Below, in pieces: positions 6,004-12,988 of a DNA stretch of 64,000 nt; position 1 is the stretch's first letter, and every line of letters begins with the position of its first letter. Under the pieces are notes generated by a model that searched no databases, was not told where the DNA came from, and was given only the letters and a program-made list of their open reading frames with translations. This DNA is from Leucobacter sp. 7(1). Its GTDB lineage: Bacteria; Actinomycetota; Actinomycetes; Actinomycetales; Microbacteriaceae. The position numbers were made by a program, and so were the translations under genes. The stretch is from contig NZ_FUID01000022.1 of NCBI RefSeq assembly GCF_900163635.1, positions 1-64,000 on the forward strand, written 5' to 3'.

Positions 6004-7767
6004 TCACGTGTTCCCGTCTCCGAGCAGCTTGCCCGGGTTCATAATGCCTGTGGGGTCTACCTCAGCGCGGGCGGCGCGAAGCACACGAACCCCGACCGAT
6101 CCAATCTCATCCTCCAGCATCGCTGCGTGTTCCGTGCCGACTGCATGGTGGTGTGTGATCGTGGCGCCCTGCGCGAGGATTGCCGCATTCGCGGCCCGTT
6201 TCACGCGGTTGTACTGTGCGATCGGGTCGGTCTCTGCCGCGGCGATGAACGTGAAGTAGAGGGAGGCCCCGTCCCGATACACATGGGACACGTGCCCCTG
6301 CACTGCCGCGGGAGACGACGGCGCGGGAGACGACGCCGCCGAGGAAGGCTGTGCAGACCCGGCCTCGCCTCCCCCGACCTCAAGCGCCCCGCGGATCGCC
6401 GCCACGACGGCGCGATGCGTCGTGTCAAGCCGGGACCAGGGGGCGGCGGTTTCGAGTGTGTCAACAAATACCCCAACGGTCAGCAACTCGTCCCGCAAGC
6501 GCGGTGCCCCGAATCGTCCGTCGTCCCACGCGGCAGCCGGAATCCCCGTTGTGGGGACCCCACCATAGCGTCGCAGGATCTTCGCGGCACGGCCGCGGCG
6601 GCCGCGTACCCGCGTGGTCGTCCCTTCCCAGACACCGAGCAACAGCGCCGGGGTGTGGATCCCTCTCATCTCAAGCCAGCGCCGCAACAGCTTCGTGCCG
6701 GTGCTCACAGACTGCGCGAGGGTCAGTCCGGTTTCCTCCTCGTCGCTCAACCGGCACACCTCGGGCAGGTCCCCCGGCAAACCAAGCTGTGCGAGTGCGC
6801 GCACGGCTTCAGCTCCGGCTGCGAACGACGGGAACGCCCATGACCCGTATGCCTTCTGGGTCGGGCGGGGCCGGACTGCAACTGTGACCTCGGTGATCAC
6901 GCCGAGTGTGCCCTCGCTTCCGATCACAAGGTGCCGCAGATCGGGGCCGGCGGCCGAAGCTGGGCCGCGGCCACCCAGTGCGAGCGCTCCCGTGGGCGTC
7001 TCGATCCGGATCCCGGTGATGAGGTCCGCGATGGCACCGTAGCCGGTGGAGGCCTGACCTGCAGAACGGGTTGCCGCGTAGCCGCCGAGCGTGGCTTGCT
7101 GGTGCGACTGCGGCAGATGGCCGAGCGTGAAGCCGCGAGATGCCAGCGCCGCCTCAAGTGCTGGGCCGCGGATACCCGCTTCGAAGGTCGCGGTGCGGTC
7201 GGTCTCGTTCAGTCCGCGCAATGCGGCAAGACCTGTGAGGTCGAGAGCGATCACCGCGTGCTGCGACCCCCTGAGCGGAGCAACCCCTCCGACAACACTC
7301 GTGCCGCCACCAAAGGGCACGACCGCGACGCGATGGGTGACGCACGCCGCGAGTATCGCGGGGATCACTGCGGTCGACGCGGGTCGCACAACCGCGTCAG
7401 GTGCGGCGAGCGGCCGCCCCGCCCGCTGGCGCAGCAGATCTGGAGTGTGTTTGCCCGCCGCGTGGCGGAGTCGATCTTCCGAGCGCTGGGAGACGCTGCC
7501 GCCTGATCCCTGGCTGGGGCCTCCGCCCGGGCCATCCGCCCCCGGATTCACGGCAGCGATGAGTGCGGCAAGTGCCTCCGAACTGAGCGTCGGATCTGGC
7601 AGTACAGCCTCGGCCGCGGGAACCGGTGCGGTGCCGCCGGGAAGCTCACCCCCGAAACGCTCGCGCAGCACCCGCCGCACCCCCTCAGGCAACCCACCGT
7701 CGGGGCCCTGTGGGGCCCACCCCCACCAGGGAGCTTCAGGAACAGTTTCGGTCACATCGGCGGCCAT
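6004..7767 (-). CDS. FAD-binding oxidase, alkyl-dihydroxyacetonephosphate synthase-like
   Basis: A 587-residue flavoprotein of the vanillyl-alcohol-oxidase/PCMH family, closest in layout to AGPS (the ether-bond-forming enzyme of ether lipid synthesis; mycobacterial AgpS-like). The N-terminus has the WWGWAPQGP-type start of this group. The PCMH FAD domain (about 120-320) includes VVPFGGGTSVVGG. The C-terminal domain has the His-rich stretch THHHAVGTEH and ends near GIMNPGKLLG. The ATG at 7767 is only 17 bp from the divergent TetR start, and I see no ribosome site, so it is probably leaderless. It heads the SDR-lipid kinase unit. Confidence 0.87.
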   Translation of the reverse strand: MAADVTETVPEAPWWGWAPQGPDGGLPEGVRRVLRERFGGELPGGTAPVPAAEAVLPDPTLSSEALAALIAAVNPGADGPGGGPSQGSGGSVSQRSEDRLRHAAGKHTPDLLRQRAGRPLAAPDAVVRPASTAVIPAILAACVTHRVAVVPFGGGTSVVGGVAPLRGSQHAVIALDLTGLAALRGLNETDRTATFEAGIRGPALEAALASRGFTLGHLPQSHQQATLGGYAATRSAGQASTGYGAIADLITGIRIETPTGALALGGRGPASAAGPDLRHLVIGSEGTLGVITEVTVAVRPRPTQKAYGSWAFPSFAAGAEAVRALAQLGLPGDLPEVCRLSDEEETGLTLAQSVSTGTKLLRRWLEMRGIHTPALLLGVWEGTTTRVRGRRGRAAKILRRYGGVPTTGIPAAAWDDGRFGAPRLRDELLTVGVFVDTLETAAPWSRLDTTHRAVVAAIRGALEVGGGEAGSAQPSSAASSPAPSSPAAVQGHVSHVYRDGASLYFTFIAAAETDPIAQYNRVKRAANAAILAQGATITHHHAVGTEHAAMLEDEIGSVGVRVLRAARAEVDPTGIMNPGKLLGDGNT

Positions 7768-7784
7768 GCGTTACAGTGTGACAC
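7768..7784. promoter_or_regulatory. 17-bp divergent start region, AGPS-like gene / TetR gene
   Basis: Only 17 bases separate the two divergent start codons. TACAGT lies seven bases before the TetR ATG, and on the other strand CACACT lies seven bases before the AGPS-like ATG. The imperfect dyad GTTACAGTGTGACAC spans the gap, so a regulator bound here could shut off both directions. This is weak evidence from sequence alone. Confidence 0.45.
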
Positions 7785-8417
7785 ATGAACGCACAACGTC
7801 ACACCCCCTCGGTGACTGAGGTGCGTGATGCCGAGATTCTCGACGCCGTGGCCGATGGGATTCGGCGCTACGGACCCCGGAAACTCACGGCACAGGACGT
7901 CGCCGACGCCGCCGGGATGTCTCGCATGACCGTATACCGGGCAATGGGCAGCATGGACAACGCGATCCTCCTCGCGCTCACCCGCGAGTTCACCCGTGCC
8001 GTTGCGCGGGTCCAGGCCACGCTCCCAGCTCCGGGCACGACGGTCTCCGGGGCCACCCGACTCGCCCTGTTCCTCGGTGCCGGGGCCCGCGAATTTGTCG
8101 CCTCCGAACTCGTCGCGTCGGTGCGCACCCACCAGCCCGAGTTGCTGGAACCCTATCTCAGCGGTCGCCTGGGCCGCAGCCAAGAGGTTGTGCTTGCGGC
8201 CATCGCGGAGCTTCGTGACGCGGGGATCGCAGACGGCTCAATCGCCCCGTCGGCGGCGAGTGCCCTAACGCTGCTGTTCCTGCTCCGCGGCGTCGCGCTC
8301 GGCGCGCCCCTCCTCCGGGCAGATGGCGCCTTCGAACGCACAAGCACCGAGCTCACTGAACTTGTCGCGGCCGCGCTTGCAAACACAGCTGACGTCCACA
8401 GTGCTCAGCTGAACTGA
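7785..8417 (+). CDS. TetR/AcrR-family regulator of the lipid cluster
   Basis: A 210-residue TetR-type repressor. The N-terminal helix-turn-helix spans about residues 15-60 (LTAQDVADAAGMSRMTVYR). The C-terminal ligand domain is variable, as usual. It sits exactly at the divergence point of the two arms of the lipid cluster, which makes it the obvious local regulator. TACAGT seven bases before the ATG and the absence of a ribosome site suggest a leaderless transcript; a GTG at 7812 is a possible later start. The ligand is unknown, perhaps an acyl-CoA or lipid. Confidence 0.88.
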   Translation: MNAQRHTPSVTEVRDAEILDAVADGIRRYGPRKLTAQDVADAAGMSRMTVYRAMGSMDNAILLALTREFTRAVARVQATLPAPGTTVSGATRLALFLGAGAREFVASELVASVRTHQPELLEPYLSGRLGRSQEVVLAAIAELRDAGIADGSIAPSAASALTLLFLLRGVALGAPLLRADGAFERTSTELTELVAAALANTADVHSAQLN

Positions 8418-8483
8418 GGGAACTCTTCTGTCTGAGCCCGCCCACAACTGAACACTTCACTCACGCACCACCCACTACGACGG

Positions 8484-8498
8484 GTCGGCACTGCCGAC
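8484..8498. promoter_or_regulatory. 15-bp palindrome upstream of the GlpD-like gene
   Basis: GTCGGCA-C-TGCCGAC is a perfect 7-1-7 inverted repeat, 20 bp before the GlpD-like start codon and just upstream of its GGGAG ribosome site. Odd-length palindromes of this kind are typical TetR or GntR operators. No matching copy was found in the 17-bp divergent gap, so which regulator binds is open. Confidence 0.45.
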
Positions 8499-8517
8499 GG
8501 CCCGAGACGGGAGCAGC

Positions 8518-10152
8518 ATGTTTTCCGAACGACCCGGTGACCTCAACGATGCAACACGGGCGGCCGCACTCGCCCACCTTGCCGAGCATGAAGTCGACGT
8601 GTTTGTCATCGGCGGTGGCGTCACCGGGGCGGGAGTTGCACTCGATGCCGCCACACGCGGACTCAGCGTGGCACTGTGCGAAGCGCGCGACTTGGCCAGC
8701 GGCACAAGCGGCTTCAGTTCAAAGCTTGTGCACGGTGGACTCCGCTACCTCGCCCACGGCGATCTGCCTCTCGCGTGGGAGTCCGCGGTGGAACGGGCGG
8801 CGCTGATGCGCAGGATCGCACCCCACCTCGTGCGTCCACGCGCATTCCTCGTGCCCCGCTTCGCCGGTACCGGAGCGGATGAAACCGGTGCACGCACTGC
8901 CGGATCCCGCACTGCCGGATCCCGCACTGCCGGATCCCGCACTGCCGATGCCCTCACCGAGACCGGAATACGTCTTGCGGACGTGCTGCGAGCTGCAAGC
9001 GGCCTCTCCGCACAGGTGCTCCCCCGGCCGCGCCGCGTGGACGCCCGGGGCGCGCGGCTCCTCGCCCCGACCCTCCGCGAACACGGGCTGCGCGGCGGTC
9101 TTGTGTACTGGGACGGAGCGCTCGAGGACGACACCCGGCTCGTCGTAGCCCTCGCCCGCACCGCAGCCCGACACGGCGCCCACATCATCACCGGCTGCCC
9201 GGTGCGTCACGCTACCGCCACTGAGGCGTGGCTGGGCTCCGGCGAGCGGGTGCGCGCAAAAGTCGTCATCAACGCGGCAGGTGTGTGGTCCGGGGAGTTC
9301 GCGCCCGGTCTTCCACTCACCCCGAGCCGCGGCACACATCTCGTGTTCCGCTCGGCGGTGTTCGGAGATCCCCGGACGGTACTCACGGTACCCGTGCCCG
9401 GCCACTTTGGCAGGTACGTGTTTGTGCTCCCCCAATCGAACGGCCTGTGCTATCTGGGCCTCACCGATGACCCTGCCCCGGGTGCCGACGGCTACAACCC
9501 CGCCGTCCCGGAAGCCGACATCGACTTCCTCCTCCGCACCGCGAGCGCCGCGCTCGACACCCCACTCACCCGTTCCGATGTGCTGAGCAGTTTCGCAGGC
9601 CTTCGGCCGCTGATCGGCGCAGGTGATGACCCCGCCGCGGCCTCGCGCCGGCATCTAGTGCGCGATGAACCGGGCGAACCCATCACCATCACGGGCGGCA
9701 AGCTCACTGTGTACCGTCGCATGGCAGAGGATGCCGTCGACGCGGCTGCCCGCCGCCTCGGATTCGGCGCAACACACCGCGCTGCCCGATCCGTCACCGC
9801 GCGTGTGCCGCTGCTCGGGGCCCCGGGATCCGGAGACTTCGGCGCGTTCGCCTGGCCGGCACCCGACCCCGGTGGCGCGGTCTCGGCCAGGCTCACCGCT
9901 CGCTACGGTGCCGAGCGGTCTCGGATTGCGGCGCTCGCGACGGCGGATCCGCTGCTGGCAGCTGAGGTTGCCCCGGGGTCTGCGGTGACGGGCGCGGAGG
10001 TTGTATTCGCGGTGCGGGCCGAGGGTGCGCGGAGCCCGGACGACGTGCTGGAACGGCGCTCGCGCCTCGCGCTCGATCCGGACCTCGCACGCACGGCGCT
10101 CCCCGCAGTCACCGCACTCATAGAACGCGTGCGCGCGGCGGGTTTCAGCTGA
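8518..10152 (+). CDS. glpD: FAD-dependent glycerol-3-phosphate dehydrogenase/oxidase (GlpD-like)
   Basis: A 544-residue FAD enzyme that oxidises sn-glycerol-3-phosphate to DHAP at the membrane. The dinucleotide fold VIGGGVTGAGVALDAATRG is near residues 24-42. SGTSGFSSKLVHGGLRYL is the family signature, and GGKLTVYRRMAEDA lies in the second half, followed by the DAO C-terminal domain. GGGAG is five bases before the ATG. Residues of about 122-142 carry an in-frame (RTAGS)n repeat that splits the FAD domain just after PRFAGTG; this insertion is not a family feature. With an AGPS-like enzyme nearby, it could supply or recycle DHAP for ether-lipid chemistry instead of serving glycerol catabolism; no glpF or glpK is adjacent. 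Confidence 0.88.
   Translation: MFSERPGDLNDATRAAALAHLAEHEVDVFVIGGGVTGAGVALDAATRGLSVALCEARDLASGTSGFSSKLVHGGLRYLAHGDLPLAWESAVERAALMRRIAPHLVRPRAFLVPRFAGTGADETGARTAGSRTAGSRTAGSRTADALTETGIRLADVLRAASGLSAQVLPRPRRVDARGARLLAPTLREHGLRGGLVYWDGALEDDTRLVVALARTAARHGAHIITGCPVRHATATEAWLGSGERVRAKVVINAAGVWSGEFAPGLPLTPSRGTHLVFRSAVFGDPRTVLTVPVPGHFGRYVFVLPQSNGLCYLGLTDDPAPGADGYNPAVPEADIDFLLRTASAALDTPLTRSDVLSSFAGLRPLIGAGDDPAAASRRHLVRDEPGEPITITGGKLTVYRRMAEDAVDAAARRLGFGATHRAARSVTARVPLLGAPGSGDFGAFAWPAPDPGGAVSARLTARYGAERSRIAALATADPLLAAEVAPGSAVTGAEVVFAVRAEGARSPDDVLERRSRLALDPDLARTALPAVTALIERVRAAGFS
8893..8947 (+). repeat. in-frame 15-bp tandem repeat in the GlpD-like gene
   Basis: The unit CGCACTGCCGGATCC occurs 3.7 times and encodes (RTAGS)3-RTAD without breaking the frame. 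The three complete copies are identical, so the expansion is recent or homogenised. The complementary strand of each unit contains GATCCGGC, a core also found in the repeats at 14801 and 42528. Confidence 0.95.
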
Positions 10153-10244
10153 TCGCACCACACCCGCTACGCTGCGAGCACGTCCACACCTCAATGGCCC
10201 CAGATCACACCCGCCCCGACCCGCGAAGGAGCACTGAAGCTCAC

Positions 10245-11231
10245 ATGACCGAGTCCGCACGTTTTGCTTCCACCCCTCCGGATCCATCGCGCCTTCCCGG
10301 GGCGACCTGGATGTCGCGACGGGTACTCCTCCTCGTGAGCCCTGTCTCCGGCGGCGGACGCGGTGAACGTGCCCTCGGTGCCGTGGTCGCGGAGCTTGCC
10401 GCGCACGGCATCCGCACCCACGTGCACCGCAGCGAGAGCCTCGCTGACGCTGCCGCGCGAGTGCGGGCGGCGGGCCCCGACGCCCTCGTGCTCGCGCTCG
10501 GTGGTGACGGCCTCATCGGAGCGGCCGCGGGTGCCGCTGCGGAGACCGGTGCGCTCCTGCTCCCGCTCGCGGGTGGCCGCGGCAACGACACGGTACGCCG
10601 CTTTGGACTCGGCCTGGACCCCGCCGCGACCGTGCGCCGCCTTCCTACGCTTCGGGAACACCGCAGCGATCTTGCGTGGATCACGACCAACGACGGCGTC
10701 GCTGCACGCGGCCTCGGCTATCTCGGGGTCTGCGCCACAGGTTTCGACGGCGTCGCAAACGAACTCGGCAACGCCGTGCGGTGGAAGCTCGGGCCGTTCA
10801 CGTACCTCGTCGGCGGTGTGCGCGCGCTCTTCCAATTCCGCGGCGCACACTACACACTGACTGTCGACGGTCGGGAGCGATCCGGCCGCGGCTGGTTCGT
10901 TGCGATCGCCAATCACGGTCAGTACGGCGGCGGGATCCGCATCAGCCCACACTCACGCATCGACGACGGTCAGCTCGACGTTGTGGGCCTGTGGGGCGGA
11001 TCGGTTGCGCGCGTCGCGGCCGTGCTGCTCTCCGCGTACCGCGGTGTGCACCTCGGCTTCCGCGGCGTCGAGAGTGACTCAGGGCGCGAGTTCCAGCTCT
11101 CGGCGGATCAGCCCCTCGGAGTCTACGTCGACGGCGAGCGCGTCGGCACGCTCCCCGCATCGATCACCGTGCGCCCGGCGGTGTTGCGCGTGCTCACAGG
11201 GCCGGACGCCCCGGCGGTCGGGCAAGGCTAG
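10245..11231 (+). CDS. diacylglycerol kinase-like protein (arm 2)
   Basis: A 328-residue DAGK/YegS-type lipid kinase. The nucleotide loop reads GGDGL (86-90) where the family normally has GGDGT, followed by PLAGGRGNDTVR in place of the usual PxGTxND, so substrate or activity may differ from the copy at 4070. The ATG at 10245 has AAGGAG 13 bases upstream; M23 (MSRRVLLLV) is an alternative that would start right at the first beta strand. It closes the plus-strand arm TetR - GlpD-like - kinase. Its stop codon shares CTAG with the stop of the converging irtB-like gene. Confidence 0.85.
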   Translation: MTESARFASTPPDPSRLPGATWMSRRVLLLVSPVSGGGRGERALGAVVAELAAHGIRTHVHRSESLADAAARVRAAGPDALVLALGGDGLIGAAAGAAAETGALLLPLAGGRGNDTVRRFGLGLDPAATVRRLPTLREHRSDLAWITTNDGVAARGLGYLGVCATGFDGVANELGNAVRWKLGPFTYLVGGVRALFQFRGAHYTLTVDGRERSGRGWFVAIANHGQYGGGIRISPHSRIDDGQLDVVGLWGGSVARVAAVLLSAYRGVHLGFRGVESDSGREFQLSADQPLGVYVDGERVGTLPASITVRPAVLRVLTGPDAPAVGQG

Positions 11232-12988
11232 AAACCTGGGGGCGGAGAACTCCCGCCGATCTGCCACCCAGCCGACGCGTCCTGCTGCCGCCAGAACTCC
11301 GCAAAACGGCCGCCTGCCGCAAGCAGCTCCGCGACTCCGCCATCCTCGACAATTGCACCGTCCTCCACGAACACCACACGATCGGCCTCCCGAATGCTGC
11401 TGAGGCGGTGTGCCACGATGACACGGGTGCGCGGGATCGCATCGCCCGTCAGCGCGGCCGTGACCGCGGCCTCGTTTTCGGTGTCGAGGGCGCTTGTCGC
11501 CTCGTCAACAAGCAGTATCGGGGCGGGTTTCAGGAGCGCACGGGCGATCGAGACGCGCTGCCGTTCGCCGCCGGAGAGACCGCCGCCGGCCTCACCCACA
11601 CGCGTCTCCCAGCCATCCGGCAACCGCTCAGCGATCGCGGTGACCCGAGAGAGCTCTCCGGCGGTGCGCAGCGCTTCCGGCTTCGCGTCGGGCTGTCCGA
11701 CGAGCACGTTCTCACGTACGCTCCCGTCGAATAAGAAGGGGTGCTGAAACACCACACTGACGAGCTCCCGGCGCGCCTCGCGCGTCAGCTCCGAGACGTC
11801 TTGACCGTCCACCAGAATCTGGCCGGCGCTCGGCTCATTCACTCCCGCGAGCAGGGCGAGCACTGTGCTCTTGCCCGAGCCCGATGGACCCACGATCGCC
11901 GTTGTCGACCCCGGTGCGAGCGTGAGATCAAAGTCGGCGAGCACCGCGGTCGCTGTGCCATAGCCGAAGCTGACGCCGCGGAGCTCGACCTCGGGCGCGG
12001 CCTGTGCTGCGGTGCGTGGCAGCGCAGCCGATCCGGCGGGAACTGTGGGTGCCTCGAGCACCTCGCGAATGCGGCGCAGGGCACCGGTCGTGGATTCCAC
12101 GCCCGGCGAGAGCTCGGCAAGCACCGTGAACGGTTCAAGATAGCGCACGATCACCACGATCACAGCTATCGCCTCGGGGACCGCGAGTCCCCCGCGCATG
12201 GTGAGCACAACGACGGTTCCCGCGAGCAGGATCAGCGCGAGCTGGCTCGCAAGCCCAAACACGAGCTGCCCGGGCAACTGCAACAGAAGCAGCCGCACCG
12301 TGGCCCCGTGCTGGGCGGCGAGCGCCTCCCCGACGTGGCTCCGCTCAGGCGCGACTCGACGTGCGGACCGCAGTGCGTGCTGCGTGCGTGCGAACTCGAT
12401 CAGCCGCTCGGTCAGCTCCGCATTGGAGTCCGCGGCCACGCTGTCGGCTTCTCGGCTGAAACGTCCCGACGCCCAGAACGCCAGGAGCAAGATCGGCACC
12501 CCCACGAGCGCGGTCACGCCCAGCTGCCAGGCAATGGGCAGGAGGGCCAGCCCGATCGCGAGCGGCAGTAGCACCGCACCGATCAGCGGCGTGACGAGAT
12601 AGATGATGAGGCCGACAAGATCCGGCCCGGAGGCCGCGACAGCCTGCCGAGCGGTCGCTGTATGACCGCTCGTGAACCAGGTGAGCCGCACATCAGTGAG
12701 GTGTTCGGCAACCGTGTCCTGACCGGACTCAAGCACACCGAAGCCCAGATCGAATCCAATTCGCATCGCGGCGGTGTCTACCACCCACCCCGCGATCGTC
12801 ACGATGGCGAGGCCCGCCAGCCACGGCCAAGCTGTCTTTGGCTCGGCTCCGAACAGGGCCGCGACGAGCGGCACGAGCATGACCACGCCCGCGGCGCGCA
12901 GCGCCACGCTCACCACCGTCAGCGTCAGATGGGCAGTAACGCGGCGCCGGCTGCCCGCCGGGAGCAAGGCAATCAGTGTGCGGATCAT
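11228..12988 (-). CDS. irtB: ABC transporter permease/ATPase, IrtB-like
   Basis: A 586-residue exporter-type half transporter: six membrane segments in about 1-310, then an ATPase with Walker [10 protein letters not shown], signature [15 protein letters not shown], Walker B ILLVDEAT and D-loop SALD. It overlaps the upstream irtA-like gene by ATGA (12985-12988), with GGAGG before the start, so the two are translated together and should form a heterodimer. In mycobacteria IrtAB imports ferric (carboxy)mycobactin although its fold is that of exporters. The gene is preceded by an iron-box-controlled promoter two genes upstream. Confidence 0.86.
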   Translation of the reverse strand: MIRTLIALLPAGSRRRVTAHLTLTVVSVALRAAGVVMLVPLVAALFGAEPKTAWPWLAGLAIVTIAGWVVDTAAMRIGFDLGFGVLESGQDTVAEHLTDVRLTWFTSGHTATARQAVAASGPDLVGLIIYLVTPLIGAVLLPLAIGLALLPIAWQLGVTALVGVPILLLAFWASGRFSREADSVAADSNAELTERLIEFARTQHALRSARRVAPERSHVGEALAAQHGATVRLLLLQLPGQLVFGLASQLALILLAGTVVVLTMRGGLAVPEAIAVIVVIVRYLEPFTVLAELSPGVESTTGALRRIREVLEAPTVPAGSAALPRTAAQAAPEVELRGVSFGYGTATAVLADFDLTLAPGSTTAIVGPSGSGKSTVLALLAGVNEPSAGQILVDGQDVSELTREARRELVSVVFQHPFLFDGSVRENVLVGQPDAKPEALRTAGELSRVTAIAERLPDGWETRVGEAGGGLSGGERQRVSIARALLKPAPILLVDEATSALDTENEAAVTAALTGDAIPRTRVIVAHRLSSIREADRVVFVEDGAIVEDGGVAELLAAGGRFAEFWRQQDASAGWQIGGSSPPPGF

